A DNA stretch of 64,000 nt from an uncultured Flavonifractor sp. (lineage in GTDB: Bacteria; Bacillota; Clostridia; Oscillospirales; Oscillospiraceae): assembly GCA_947346365.1 (NCBI GenBank), contig CANAAV010000011.1:16340-80339 (forward strand), in the 5' to 3' direction. The position numbers were made by a program, and so were the translations under genes. The notes beneath the pieces are model-generated. The model searched no databases. It saw nothing but the letters and a program-made list of their open reading frames with translations, and was not told the origin of the DNA. Every line of letters begins with the position of its first letter. Position 1 is the stretch's first letter. This document shows, piece by piece, positions 1-9,477 of the stretch.

Positions 1-374
1 CCAACGTCTATCCCAAAAACCTGGAGGAAACCCTCTATCTTTTCGGACAAAGCGGCACAGTAAAGCTGGGCGGTACCTCTACCAACAACATTGACGTGTG
101 GGATTTCTCCGATGCCGACAGCTCCGATGATGCCAACCGCGGCCTTCAGGAGGCCACCAGCAATGTCTATGGCAACGGGCATACCAGCCTGTTCGCCGAT
201 ATGATCGCGGCAATCGAGCAGGACCGCGCGCCTTATGTGGACGCCATTGCCGGCCGAAACGCGCTGGAAATGGTTCTCGCGATTTATCAATCTGCGTTTA
301 CCGGTAAGCCTGTAAAACTGCCTTTGCAGCACACGGCCTCTACCGACTTTACCGGCCTGTTCAGCCATTCTTAG
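1..374 (+). CDS. Gfo/Idh/MocA-family sugar oxidoreductase, C-terminal part
   Basis: The reading frame is open from the window edge (codons from base 3) to a stop at 372-374, so only about the last 123 residues are present. The residues match the C-terminal substrate-binding half of NAD(P)-dependent Gfo/Idh/MocA oxidoreductases: a segment in which a loop reads GQSGTVKLGG, then a helix with NALEMVLAIYQSA and the usual closing GKPVKLP. The Rossmann half lies outside the window. Nine bases separate the stop from the next start, with an AGGAGG site in the gap, so it heads the operon seen here. In polysaccharide loci such enzymes oxidise or reduce UDP-sugars (WbpB-like). That substrate is inferred from the neighbours, not visible in the sequence. 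Confidence 0.8.
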   Translation, partial: NVYPKNLEETLYLFGQSGTVKLGGTSTNNIDVWDFSDADSSDDANRGLQEATSNVYGNGHTSLFADMIAAIEQDRAPYVDAIAGRNALEMVLAIYQSAFTGKPVKLPLQHTASTDFTGLFSHS

Positions 375-383
375 GAGGGTGCA

Positions 384-1760
384 ATGGAGCGGCAGAAATT
401 TGGTTCTTTTCTTAACTCCAGAATACGGGGCCTTGTACAACGGAAATGCCCTGTCCGGCTCATTTCAACGATTCAAAAAATTCAGGCGGTTTCCCAAAAT
501 CCCTCTTTTTTGCTTCAGTTTTTCTTTATCGTGTCCTACCGTCTAGCGCTGGACGTTTTATATTTGACTGTAATCTCTCCACAATTTAACTATATGGGTT
601 TTACCACTCGTTTGCTTCCGCTCTATTATTTCTGCACCCTGCTGGCTGTATTCGTCTTTTCTCCATTTATTCTCCGCCTCCAAGAGGATTCCTCGCCATC
701 CTCCTCTATTGTAGCCTTTCTATGCTATATCTACTTCATACCTTTGACCTCATACTGCGGGTGCAAAGGGGCAAGTCTGTCCTTCTTTTTGATTGCCCTG
801 GTTTATTGGACGTTTCTTTTGTTCTTTCAGTTCCAGTTTCCTTTTTTTCGCCTGACTCCACCAGCCACGCAATACACTCGGCGGCTCTATACAATTTTAA
901 CCGCTTTTTCCTGCATTTTTGTCATGTTTATCTCCGGCCGCTATACCCGTTTTCGTTTTACGCTGAATTTTATCGATGTATATGGCATCCGTGCAGAGGC
1001 AGGAAGCTACCAAATGCCAGGTATTTTTACCTATCTACTCTCCATGATGGGAGTCGCACTAGCTATCCTACTGCTGTATTGGCTGCGAAGAAAAAAGTGG
1101 GGAGTCGTTGCGCTCTTAATAATCGTATACTTATTCATGTTTTCTATTGCCGCACACAAGTCGCTCTTCTTTTTCCTGCTAATCTTGTTAGCTGCCTACT
1201 ACCTCTACCGCCCCTGGATGATGCGTTTTCTTCCCGCCTTGCTTACTCTCGCTGCCATTGCCGCATTGATGGAGAGAAAAATCACGCATACCTTTTATTT
1301 AGCCACGCTTTTTTTCCGCCGCCTCATGTTTGTACCCGTTAATCTCGGCGAGGTATATATGACCTTTTTCCAAGAAAACCCTCTCAATCTGTTTCGCGAG
1401 GGTATCATGGGAAAGATTGTCCCTGTAGCCCCCACATATTCAGTTTCTCTTGCAAAAATCATTGGGGAATCTCTTGGATGGATGACTACATACTGTAACA
1501 ACGGTCTGCTCGGAGATATGTTCGCCAATCTCCCTCCCCTTCTCGGTATGATATTATTGCCGCTCATTTTAATCATCTGCTTCCGGCTGCTGGACGCCGT
1601 CTCCCTCAAGCTCCCCCAAAAGTTTTTAATTCCGATCTGTATCTATTTCTCTGTCTGTTTTTCTAATTCTTCCTGGAGCACGGTTCTTTTATCCCACGGT
1701 TTTCTTATCACCTGCCTGTTACTCTATTTTTTCCCGAGGAAGGAGATATCCGCCCCATGA
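384..1760 (+). CDS. Wzy-like polysaccharide polymerase (multi-pass membrane protein)
   Basis: 458 residues, nearly all hydrophobic, with about 10-12 predicted membrane segments and a longer extracytoplasmic stretch around residues 190-215 that carries Arg and Tyr (for example GRYTRFRF). This layout is that of O-antigen/exopolysaccharide polymerases, which share topology more than sequence, so the call rests on topology and on position between a sugar oxidoreductase and a Wzz-like/flippase pair. It would join lipid-linked repeat units outside the membrane. The ATG follows AGGAGG by 6 bases. The stop overlaps the next start by four bases. Base composition is poorer in GC than the genes beyond 6.5 kb. 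A ligase of the O-antigen ligase family is the main alternative. Confidence 0.7.
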   Translation: MERQKFGSFLNSRIRGLVQRKCPVRLISTIQKIQAVSQNPSFLLQFFFIVSYRLALDVLYLTVISPQFNYMGFTTRLLPLYYFCTLLAVFVFSPFILRLQEDSSPSSSIVAFLCYIYFIPLTSYCGCKGASLSFFLIALVYWTFLLFFQFQFPFFRLTPPATQYTRRLYTILTAFSCIFVMFISGRYTRFRFTLNFIDVYGIRAEAGSYQMPGIFTYLLSMMGVALAILLLYWLRRKKWGVVALLIIVYLFMFSIAAHKSLFFFLLILLAAYYLYRPWMMRFLPALLTLAAIAALMERKITHTFYLATLFFRRLMFVPVNLGEVYMTFFQENPLNLFREGIMGKIVPVAPTYSVSLAKIIGESLGWMTTYCNNGLLGDMFANLPPLLGMILLPLILIICFRLLDAVSLKLPQKFLIPICIYFSVCFSNSSWSTVLLSHGFLITCLLLYFFPRKEISAP

Positions 1761-2860
1761 AATTCTATACAATTACACTCCAAGACATTTTAAACGCGCT
1801 GAAACACCAATGGAAATGTATTCTAATCTCTACATTAATTTTCGGGTTGCTTGGCTTGGGCGGCGGTTGGTTTTATGCGGGACGCGGCGCGGCAGAAAGT
1901 GGCGGAAGTGCGGAAGCATTAGCTCCTGTAGACTTTACCTCTATCCCCTATACACAGGAGTATTACTATGATTGCTTTCAGTTAATTTCAGACTCATACA
2001 ACAAATTGGGTGAGTACCTGATTCTCATCCTCAATTCCGCTGCACCGGACAAAGAACAAACCGAAGCGTTAAAAACTCTGTCCACGGAAATCGACATTTT
2101 TAACCGGACTGTTTTGCTTCCTCTGCAGCAAACGGTCGAGCAGCCCGGAGCAATATACGCTCCTCCAGAATTTTTAGATGCTCTTGTGGAGCAGTATACC
2201 TGTCTGCTGGGCACCGTGCAGATGGATCTCATTGCCGCCGAAACCGCCGCCGAGACAATTCGACAGACGTCCGCAATCCGCCTCGACGATATCCTCCCTG
2301 ACAACACCGCCCCGGCCAGTACGGCTGCCAGTAGCGACGCTTATTTAGAAATCCTGCGGACACTGCACCCCTCTTATTTTGAGGATAAAACCGCCACTGC
2401 TGTAAGTTCTTGCACGCTTTTACTCACTCAGGCCGCCCAATATGGCAATCTGCTGAAGGGCCAGGCCGCCTATGAAAAAATTTTAAACCGTCTGGTCCAG
2501 GAACCCGGCCAATTTCGCTCAGAGAGTCTCCAAATCGCGCAGCAGTTGGAAACTGCTGCCCAGAACCTTAACTCTCTATTAGCAAAAGGCTCTCAGCTTG
2601 CAAACGACATTGCAGAAAGCGCGCATATTAATATTGCATTCTGCGAAAGCCCCCAGCAAAATGTCTATCGCGCCTATGGAATCACCGGTATCAACACATC
2701 ATTTTCTGCTCAATATCAATTTACCCACAGCCACCGTGCTTCCTCCGTCGGAGAAGCGTTTGCTCTCATTGCACTGTTTTGCGCTTTAACCGGTTTTTGC
2801 ATAGGGGTGTTTCTCGCCGTTTACCGGGAAGTCAAAGCTGTTTCTACTAAAAACAAATAG
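1757..2860 (+). CDS. Wzz-like chain-length / polysaccharide export regulator
   Basis: 367 residues with a short cytoplasmic N-terminus, one membrane segment near residues 18-42 (ILISTLIFGLLGLGGGWFY), a long helical extracytoplasmic region of about 290 residues, and a second membrane segment near 335-358 followed by a basic tail. Two membrane anchors bracketing a helical extracytoplasmic domain is the architecture of polysaccharide co-polymerases, which set chain length together with Wzy. No tyrosine kinase domain or Walker motif is fused to it. It starts inside the last codons of the Wzy-like gene, which implies translational coupling. Sequence-level identity to Wzz is weak, so this is a call from topology and context. 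Confidence 0.6.
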   Translation: MKFYTITLQDILNALKHQWKCILISTLIFGLLGLGGGWFYAGRGAAESGGSAEALAPVDFTSIPYTQEYYYDCFQLISDSYNKLGEYLILILNSAAPDKEQTEALKTLSTEIDIFNRTVLLPLQQTVEQPGAIYAPPEFLDALVEQYTCLLGTVQMDLIAAETAAETIRQTSAIRLDDILPDNTAPASTAASSDAYLEILRTLHPSYFEDKTATAVSSCTLLLTQAAQYGNLLKGQAAYEKILNRLVQEPGQFRSESLQIAQQLETAAQNLNSLLAKGSQLANDIAESAHINIAFCESPQQNVYRAYGITGINTSFSAQYQFTHSHRASSVGEAFALIALFCALTGFCIGVFLAVYREVKAVSTKNK

Positions 2861-2915
2861 CACTGGCACCCCGCCAGCACCCTAATTTCTCTAAATTGAA
2901 AAAGGAAGTTCTATT

Positions 2916-4418
2916 TTGAAGCAGTCACGTATATTTCGCTCTCTTTTTTCTGTCACCGGTATCATTCTTTTAGGGAAGCTGCTGGGCTTTGTGAAGCAGG
3001 CGGTAACTGCTTCCGCTTTTGGCGCCACCATAGAGACGGATCTTATCAGTCTATCTCAAAACTTTATTGGTGATATTCAATACCTCCTCACTCAGGTTCT
3101 CCTTGTCTCTTTTACGACGCTTTATATCCATACGCGGGAAAAGGATGAGCTGACCGCAAAGCAGTTTACCACGGATACGATAAAGGTCTTCTCCCTCATT
3201 TCCTCCGCCTTTACCATCATGATATTACTGGCGGCTCCGGCTATATCCCGCATAATCGCGCCCAGCTATCCTACAGAGTTATCCCTCCGGCTGTCTCGTT
3301 ATCTCCGCCTTTTTTCCCCGGTATTGATTTTGTTTTCCTGGACTGCCATATTTCACTCTCTCTTAAACGCCAGCAGACGTTTTATTCCGGGCGAGCTTAT
3401 CAGTGTCAATCAGAGCGTTATCCAAATTGTTCTCGTGCTGCTATTTCAGCATCTCTTCGGTGTAAAAACGCTCCTCTTCTCTTTCTTCTCCTATACAGTT
3501 TGGAACGTCTTTTATCTCGGCTTCCTCTCCCGACGCTATTGCCTCTCTCACAGCCATGCCCACAATCCGTTTCAAAACCCCTCTGTACGGAAGCTTCTGC
3601 GCATGGCGGGCCCCTTATTTCTGGGCTACTCAGTCGTGTACGTTAATCAGCAGGTAGACAAAATTCTTTCCAGCAGTCTGGAATCTGGAACTGTGACCGC
3701 CATGGGATATGCCGCAGTCTTGTCCAATCTTGTTTCAACCTTTATCGTCTCCTTCTGCTCCATTCTATTCACTGACATTACAACCTGTATTTCCCAAGAT
3801 AACCACCAAGGCGCCGCATCGCTGACTGTCCGCGCCGCATCCCTATTGACTCTGTTTTTCCTTCCCGTCAGCATTCTGACCATTCTCTCCGCGCAGGATA
3901 TCGTTGCCATTGTCTTTGGCCGCGGCGCTTTCGACAGCACTGCCGTCCACATCGCCAGTCAAGCCCTGGCCGGTTATGGCCTGATGTTTGTCCCTTTAAT
4001 CTTTCGAGAACTGTTCAGCCGCCTTCAATATGGTTATCAAGATTCCCGTATGCCTATGCTCAGCAGTACTATCAGCATCGTCACTAACATTTTTTTAAGT
4101 ATCGCGCTTTGCCCATATTTTGGCGTGTTGGGTATTACGGCTGCCTCCAGCGTCTCTATCGTCATTTGCGGCATACTAAACGTCATCTTCGCAAAACGCC
4201 TCAGCTCGTGCCTGTTACTCAAGCCCCTGCTCCATCAGCTTCCGTTCTTTATCATTGGCGGTATAGTCTGCTGTTTCATTTCCCTATGGTTAAGCAGCGC
4301 CCTTGCAGATTATTCCCCTCTGCTCCGTTTCACTGCGTCTGTATTCTGTGCCGGAGGCGGGTATTTTCTTGTAGTGAGTCCTCTTCTTTGGTCCCTTTTA
4401 CGGAATCAATCTTCATGA
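2916..4418 (+). CDS. MurJ/MviN-type lipid-linked saccharide flippase
   Basis: 500 residues with roughly 13-14 membrane helices. The N-terminal region (GKLLGFVKQAVTASAFGA) carries the pattern seen in MviN/MurJ proteins of the MOP exporter superfamily, where the family has a conserved G-x-R-x-x-G-like turn followed by an A-x-x-F-G. The start is TTG at 2916, chosen because AAAGGAAG lies about 8 bases upstream and no ATG is in range. In this operon it probably flips the repeat unit of the exopolysaccharide (a Wzx role) rather than lipid II, since it lies among polymer genes. A cell-wall MurJ role cannot be excluded. It is followed 65 bases later by the amidotransferase gene. Confidence 0.75.
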   Translation: MKQSRIFRSLFSVTGIILLGKLLGFVKQAVTASAFGATIETDLISLSQNFIGDIQYLLTQVLLVSFTTLYIHTREKDELTAKQFTTDTIKVFSLISSAFTIMILLAAPAISRIIAPSYPTELSLRLSRYLRLFSPVLILFSWTAIFHSLLNASRRFIPGELISVNQSVIQIVLVLLFQHLFGVKTLLFSFFSYTVWNVFYLGFLSRRYCLSHSHAHNPFQNPSVRKLLRMAGPLFLGYSVVYVNQQVDKILSSSLESGTVTAMGYAAVLSNLVSTFIVSFCSILFTDITTCISQDNHQGAASLTVRAASLLTLFFLPVSILTILSAQDIVAIVFGRGAFDSTAVHIASQALAGYGLMFVPLIFRELFSRLQYGYQDSRMPMLSSTISIVTNIFLSIALCPYFGVLGITAASSVSIVICGILNVIFAKRLSSCLLLKPLLHQLPFFIIGGIVCCFISLWLSSALADYSPLLRFTASVFCAGGGYFLVVSPLLWSLLRNQSS

Positions 4419-4483
4419 GCGCTGTCTCTTCCCATCAAATACCACACAAAATAAAATGAACTTTTTGAAAGGATCCTCTACCT

Positions 4484-6409
4484 ATGTGCGGAATCAGCGG
4501 CTATCTGGATACTTGTACTGGCGTAAATACAGCTGTTTTACACCGAATGAATCATGTCATCCGGCACCGAGGACCTGATGATGAAGGCTATGCTCTTATT
4601 GATCCTTCTTCCACCAGCTTTTGGAGCGGAGCAGACACGGATCCTTCCCTTTCTCTCCCCCCCCTAGCTGATAAAGACCATGCCTTTTTAGGTTTGGGCC
4701 ACCGGCGTCTGAGCATTTTTGACCTTTCTGCCAGCGGGCATCAGCCTATGCATTTCCCAAAACGGGATCTCACTGTAACCTACAACGGTGAAATTTATAA
4801 TTTCCCAGAGCTACGCGACGAGCTCTCCGCAAAGGGCTATTCTTTCCAAACTTCCTGCGACACAGAAGTCCTGTTATACGCTTATTGCGAGTGGGGAGAA
4901 GACTGCCTCACTCATTTCAACGGTATGTGGGGTTTCGCCCTCTGGGACGGGCAGGCACACAAATTATTTTGCGCGCGTGACCGTCTAGGCGCTAAGCCGT
5001 TTCACTACTGGCACAGTGGAGACCGTCTTTTATTCGCCTCTGAGCTGAAACAATTGTGTCAAGATGACAGCATTTCCCGCCGGTTCGACCAATCCTATCT
5101 GGCTGCAAATCTGATTTACGGTGTTACCGACTATAATGACCAAACGCTTATCGAAGGGATGCACTCCCTTAAGCCCGGTCACAAACTGGTCGTCCAGCTT
5201 TCCGACGATCTCTGCCACATTAAATCTGTAATCAGCAGTCCTTATTGGCAGTTGGTCCCCTGCTATGACGAAGGTCCAGGCCTGTCGGAATGGGTTCAGC
5301 GAGTGGCGGATGAATTTACCCGCAGCTGCCGTTGGAGGCTGCGCAGCGACGCTCCTTTGGCCGCATTACTCTCCGGTGGACTGGATTCCTCCTGCATGGT
5401 AACGGAGCTTTGCGGTCAAATGGCAGATCCTGCCGCTCTTCAGACTTTTACTACCAGCTACCCCAACCGTACGGACTGCGATGAATGGGATTTTGCCGAT
5501 ATGGTCAATAAGGCCTGCGGCTGTCAAGGCCATCAATTTTTTCCAGATCCCTCTGACGGCATTGAGAAGCACTTTGAAAATTTAATTTGGCATGTAGAGG
5601 GTCTGTCCGGGTTAGCCTTACTCGGCGCAAAGCTTTTATTGGATGACATTCATCAACGCGGGTTTAAAGTAGTTCTGAATGGCCAGTGCGGTGATGAAAC
5701 CATGCTCGGCTATGAGCGGTATTATGCCTATTATTTTTTCGACCTGCTGAAAAAGGGCCAATTAGCTTCTTTACTCAGGGAATATCGGCTTGCCGCACAA
5801 CATTCCGCTATCTCCTTAACAAACCTTCTTGGAATGTTCTTCTACTTCAATATTCCCGCTGTCCGGGATGGGCGTCGGATGCATCGTGTCCGTACCTTTG
5901 TTCAGCAGGACCTGCTCAACAGGCAAAACCAAAAAGAGCTGCACAACCTTCTATATCCCCATTCCCTTCAGCAATTGCAAAAAAATGAGCTGACAGCCAC
6001 ACAATTAACTCATATCGTCCGGTTTGATGATCGACTCTATATGTCCGCTTCGCTTGAAAGCCGAATTCCTTTTATGGACTACCAGTTTGTCGAGTTAGCC
6101 TGCAGCATTCCTCCGTCAGTCAAAATTAAAAATGGATACACTAAAAACATCATGCGGGAAGTATTCCGTGATCGGATGCCCCAAGCCGTGACCTGGAGAA
6201 CAAACAAAATGGGCTTCAACGCCCCGGTAGACCGGTGGCGTAAAATGTTTTCCCAGGAGTACCTGATTGACCAAATTCAAACTTCTAAAACAGCACCCTA
6301 TTTTCACATAGGCAATCTGTTAAATCTCGCATCTACACGCCCTGATGCGCCTGAATTATTTGAATTTTTACAAATTGAACAATTTGCCCGCCAATTTGGT
6401 GTATCCTAA
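4484..6409 (+). CDS. asnB: Asparagine synthase-type glutamine amidotransferase
   Basis: 641 residues. The initiator Met is followed by Cys (MCGISGYLD), the nucleophile of class II glutaminase domains. The glutaminase domain spans about residues 2-230, with RHRGPDDEG and YNGEIYNF. The synthetase domain has the PP-loop LLSGGLDSS near residues 300-308 and a C-terminal SRIPFMD. It would hydrolyse glutamine and transfer ammonia to an adenylated carboxylate. As the last gene of a polysaccharide operon containing a sugar oxidoreductase, it may amidate a uronic acid in the polymer rather than make free asparagine; that is inference. AAAGGATC lies upstream of the ATG. A strong terminator follows. Confidence 0.85.
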   Translation: MCGISGYLDTCTGVNTAVLHRMNHVIRHRGPDDEGYALIDPSSTSFWSGADTDPSLSLPPLADKDHAFLGLGHRRLSIFDLSASGHQPMHFPKRDLTVTYNGEIYNFPELRDELSAKGYSFQTSCDTEVLLYAYCEWGEDCLTHFNGMWGFALWDGQAHKLFCARDRLGAKPFHYWHSGDRLLFASELKQLCQDDSISRRFDQSYLAANLIYGVTDYNDQTLIEGMHSLKPGHKLVVQLSDDLCHIKSVISSPYWQLVPCYDEGPGLSEWVQRVADEFTRSCRWRLRSDAPLAALLSGGLDSSCMVTELCGQMADPAALQTFTTSYPNRTDCDEWDFADMVNKACGCQGHQFFPDPSDGIEKHFENLIWHVEGLSGLALLGAKLLLDDIHQRGFKVVLNGQCGDETMLGYERYYAYYFFDLLKKGQLASLLREYRLAAQHSAISLTNLLGMFFYFNIPAVRDGRRMHRVRTFVQQDLLNRQNQKELHNLLYPHSLQQLQKNELTATQLTHIVRFDDRLYMSASLESRIPFMDYQFVELACSIPPSVKIKNGYTKNIMREVFRDRMPQAVTWRTNKMGFNAPVDRWRKMFSQEYLIDQIQTSKTAPYFHIGNLLNLASTRPDAPELFEFLQIEQFARQFGVS

Positions 6410-6444
6410 TTTCAATTCCATACGCCAAACCAAAGCCGGCTAGC

Positions 6445-6492
6445 AAAACCCCCTATGCAGAAACTTTTTCGCTTCCTCGCATAGGGGGTTTT
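6445..6492. terminator. Rho-independent terminator, usable from both sides
   Basis: An inverted repeat with arms AAAACCCCCTATGC and GCATAGGGGGTTTT around a short loop sits between the end of asnB (+) and the end of the ATPase gene (-). A- and T-rich edges on both sides let it terminate both converging transcripts. Confidence 0.9.
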
Positions 6493-6498
6493 CCTCTT

Positions 6499-7287
6499 TC
6501 AATCCGACAGCAAAATCCGGTCGTTATCTAAATCTTTTCCCGCCCCGGAGCGGAAACGCTCCAGCAGGTCCTCCACGGTAAGTCCCGCACGCTCCTCACC
6601 GCCGATATCCAGCACAATCCGCCCGGAGTCCATCATCAAGGTCCGGTTGCCCAACTCCAGCGCCTGGCGCATATTGTGGGTAATCATCATCGTTGTCAGC
6701 TTGTGCTCCGCTACGATCTCCTCCGTGAGCCTGAGCACCTTTTCTGCCGCACTGGGGTCCAGCGCAGCGGTGTGCTCATCCAGCAGCAGCAGCTTCGGCG
6801 GCACCATGGTGGCCATCAGCAGAGCCAGGGACTGCCGCTGCCCGCCGGAGAGCAAGCCCACCGGCTGGCGCATCCGGTCCTCCAGGCCGATTTCCAGCAG
6901 CGCCAGCCGCTCCCGAAAGCGCTCCCGGTCCCCCCGGCTCAGCTTGGACAGCCATCCGCCGCCCCCCGCCGCCAGCGCCAGATTTTCTTCAATTGTCATC
7001 CCCGGCGCCGTGCCCCGCATGGGATCCTGGAACAGCCTGCCGATGGATTTGGCTCTCTGGTACTCCGGTGCAAACGTGACGTCCTTTCCGTCCAGCTCAA
7101 TGGAGCCCTCATCCGTGTCAAAGCTGCCCGCTATTGCATTGAACAGGGTGGACTTGCCCGCCCCATTGGAACCGATGATGGTCACAAAATCTCCCGGCGC
7201 CAGGTGGAGGCACAGGTCCGTCAGCGCCCGTTTTTCATTGACCGTGCCGGGGTTGAAAGTTTTAAAGACATGCGAAAGTCTGAGCAT
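6499..7287 (-). CDS. trpZ: ABC transporter ATP-binding protein of the tryptophan (TrpXYZ-type) system
   Basis: 262 residues with Walker A GSNGAGKST, signature LLSGGQRQS, Walker B LLLLDEHTAAL and the H-loop MITHN. It is the energy-coupling subunit for the adjoining permease and binding lipoprotein. Its start lies 2 bases after the permease stop, with GGGGGG upstream, so the genes are co-translated. Its ATPase class is that of branched-chain-amino-acid-like systems paired with PF04392 binding proteins. The name rests on the T-box with a Trp specifier in front of the operon; the ATPase itself says nothing about substrate. Confidence 0.88.
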   Translation of the reverse strand: MLRLSHVFKTFNPGTVNEKRALTDLCLHLAPGDFVTIIGSNGAGKSTLFNAIAGSFDTDEGSIELDGKDVTFAPEYQRAKSIGRLFQDPMRGTAPGMTIEENLALAAGGGGWLSKLSRGDRERFRERLALLEIGLEDRMRQPVGLLSGGQRQSLALLMATMVPPKLLLLDEHTAALDPSAAEKVLRLTEEIVAEHKLTTMMITHNMRQALELGNRTLMMDSGRIVLDIGGEERAGLTVEDLLERFRSGAGKDLDNDRILLSD

Positions 7288-7289
7288 TT

Positions 7290-8231
7290 CTACGCCCCCC
7301 TTCGTCCGCTTCCTCCGCGCCCTGCCGTCAGACGGCGGCGGAGCATGGGCAGGCGGCCCTTTAAATAGGGTCCTGATATGGCGATAATCACGATCACCGA
7401 TGACACCAGCTTGAGCATAAACGCCGGCATGTCAAAACGCAGCGCTATGGCGTATACCAGCCGGAACACAAAAGAGCCCAGCACCACGCCCACAGCCCGG
7501 GTGAGAATGCTCCCTTTTCCCAGAAACGCCCGCCCAATCAGCAGCGAGGCCAAGGCGATGGTGACGATTCCCTGCCCGATGTTGATTTCAACCTGCTTCT
7601 GGGACTGGGCCAGCAGGCACCCGGACAGGCCGGTAAAGGCGTTTGCCACACACAGTCCCACAGTGGTGGTAAACACCGGATTGATGGAGGAGGCGCGTAC
7701 CATGTCCGGGTTATCCCCCGTAGCCCGAATAGCCAGTCCCAGCCGGGTATTCAGAAACGCCACCAGCAGTCCCACCACCAGCGCCGCCGCAATCAGGGCC
7801 ACCGCCAGGGTGTACTGCCCCGCCAGCGGGGTATCCCGCAGCAGCTCCCGCATCATGGTAAACACCGTCTCAGTTTTATTCATGTTCAGCAGAGAGGAGC
7901 CCCCCATCACGGCAATATTCACCGAGTAGAGGGCGGTGTTGACGATAATTCCCGAAAGCAGGCTGTCCACTCCCAGCCGGGTTTGCAGCAGCGCGGTGAT
8001 AAAGCCCGAACACACCCCCGCCAGCATCGCCGCCGGAATGGACAGCAGCGGATGGCCCGCAATCGCCACTACCGCTCCCACGGCGGCTCCCAGCGTAAAG
8101 CAGCCGTCTGTGGACAGGTCACAGACGTTGAGCATGGAATAGCTCAAAAACAGCGCCAGCACCGTCAATCCGCAGATCAAGCCCAGCTCCAGAGCGGTCT
8201 GCCCCAGAGACAGAGCAGTTAATAGGTCCAT
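7290..8231 (-). CDS. trpY: ABC transporter permease of the tryptophan (TrpXYZ-type) system
   Basis: 313 residues, about 8-9 membrane helices, with the features of PF02653-type permeases (LivH-like): an N-terminal DLSTDGCFTLGAA and a central RATGDNPDMVRASSIN loop that contacts the ATPase. The ATG is preceded by GAGGAGG. The gene lies between the binding lipoprotein (71-base gap) and the ATPase (2-base gap) on the same transcript, and would form the membrane channel. Systems of this composition are known in Bacillota behind tryptophan or tyrosine T-boxes; here the specifier reads Trp. Confidence 0.88.
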   Translation of the reverse strand: MDLLTALSLGQTALELGLICGLTVLALFLSYSMLNVCDLSTDGCFTLGAAVGAVVAIAGHPLLSIPAAMLAGVCSGFITALLQTRLGVDSLLSGIIVNTALYSVNIAVMGGSSLLNMNKTETVFTMMRELLRDTPLAGQYTLAVALIAAALVVGLLVAFLNTRLGLAIRATGDNPDMVRASSINPVFTTTVGLCVANAFTGLSGCLLAQSQKQVEINIGQGIVTIALASLLIGRAFLGKGSILTRAVGVVLGSFVFRLVYAIALRFDMPAFMLKLVSSVIVIIAISGPYLKGRLPMLRRRLTAGRGGSGRRGA

Positions 8232-8302
8232 TGAAAGCGCCTCCTCACAGCTCGGGGGCTGGGCCGCAGATCCTCCCGCCCCAGCCCCGGTAGTTTGCCC
8301 GA

Positions 8303-9400
8303 TTATTCCGTTTTCAGATCATCGAAGCTCTCGGCGGTTACAATGCTCTGCACCTTGGTGCACAGGGGGGCAAAGGCCTCCTCAATCTGACCGTAATCCA
8401 GCCCCAAAGCCTCACAGGTCTCTGTATTGACGGTGGCGGTGCCGTTATCAAAGGTCATCACCGGAGTGGACGCCGGATCCGCCCCGTCCACCAGCACTTG
8501 GGCAATCATATTGGCCGTCTCTACACCGAGGTTTGCATAGTCCACGCCATAGCCCAAAAAGGCCCCGTTCAAGGCGAAAGAGTCCGCTCCGGTGTAGTGG
8601 GGAATACCTGCGTCAATGAGCGTTTCATAGATAGACAGCTCGGCCGTCATAATCGTGTTGTCTGTGGGAGTAAAGATGGCGTCCACGCCGTCCGCCGCCA
8701 GAGCGTCCGCCGCCAGAAGGACCTCGGCGTTATTCGTGCCGGTACGCTCCACATAGGCGATGCCGTGGGCGTCCAGATACTCCTTCGCGTGGGCGATGGG
8801 GGCGGCGGAGGCGTCCTGTCCCTGGTCATACAGCAGACCGATTTTTTCCGCGTCCGGGTCGGCGGCAAAAATCAGGCTCATGATCGAATTGGTGTCCAAA
8901 TAATCCGAAGTGCCAGTGAGGTTGCCTCCAGGGGCCTCCAGAGAGTCTACCAGGCCTACTCCCACTGGATCGGACACGGCGGAGAACACTACGGGCACCC
9001 CGCTGTCCTCGGTGGCAGCCTGCATGGCCACAGCCACAGGAGTGGCCATGCCTACCATCAGGTCCACGCCGTCGGCCATAAAGTTGGCGATAATCTGACT
9101 CATCACTGCGGAGTCAGCATTGCAGTTCTCATATGAGATGTCAAAGGCCACCCCCCGCTCCGCGCCGATCTCCTCCAGGCGGGACTGAATGTTGGCCACA
9201 ATCTGATTTAAGGACGCGTCGTCCACATAGTTGCAGATGCCGACCTTATAGGTGCTCTCCGCCGGCTGAGGGGAACCGGCGCCGCCGGGAGCAGGGGTAG
9301 CGGCACTGCCGCCGGGAGCGCCGCCGCAGGCGGCCAGGGACAGGGTCAGAGCGCTGGCGGCGGCCAGAGCGGCAAACCGTTTCATTGTGTACAGCTTCAT
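8303..9400 (-). CDS. trpX: ABC transporter substrate-binding lipoprotein (PF04392 type), predicted tryptophan binder
   Basis: The chosen start at 9400 (MKLYTMKRF) follows GGAGGAAATCAAC. The open frame continues upstream through the T-box leader, but that part is regulatory RNA, not protein. The product is 365 residues: a signal peptide with lipobox LAAC (Cys near residue 23), a low-complexity Gly/Pro/Ala linker, then a two-lobe periplasmic-type binding fold with KVGICNYVDDASL at its start. ABC SBP family PF04392 fits. It is the first gene of a three-gene operon with permease and ATPase, controlled by the leader upstream. Confidence 0.9.
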   Translation of the reverse strand: MKLYTMKRFAALAAASALTLSLAACGGAPGGSAATPAPGGAGSPQPAESTYKVGICNYVDDASLNQIVANIQSRLEEIGAERGVAFDISYENCNADSAVMSQIIANFMADGVDLMVGMATPVAVAMQAATEDSGVPVVFSAVSDPVGVGLVDSLEAPGGNLTGTSDYLDTNSIMSLIFAADPDAEKIGLLYDQGQDASAAPIAHAKEYLDAHGIAYVERTGTNNAEVLLAADALAADGVDAIFTPTDNTIMTAELSIYETLIDAGIPHYTGADSFALNGAFLGYGVDYANLGVETANMIAQVLVDGADPASTPVMTFDNGTATVNTETCEALGLDYGQIEEAFAPLCTKVQSIVTAESFDDLKTE

Positions 9401-9477
9401 GTTGATTTCCTCCAATATTGTTAGATTTAGGCGGCAGATGGAGCCGATTCCCTTGCCGGTGGGACCGGGGCCGAAAC

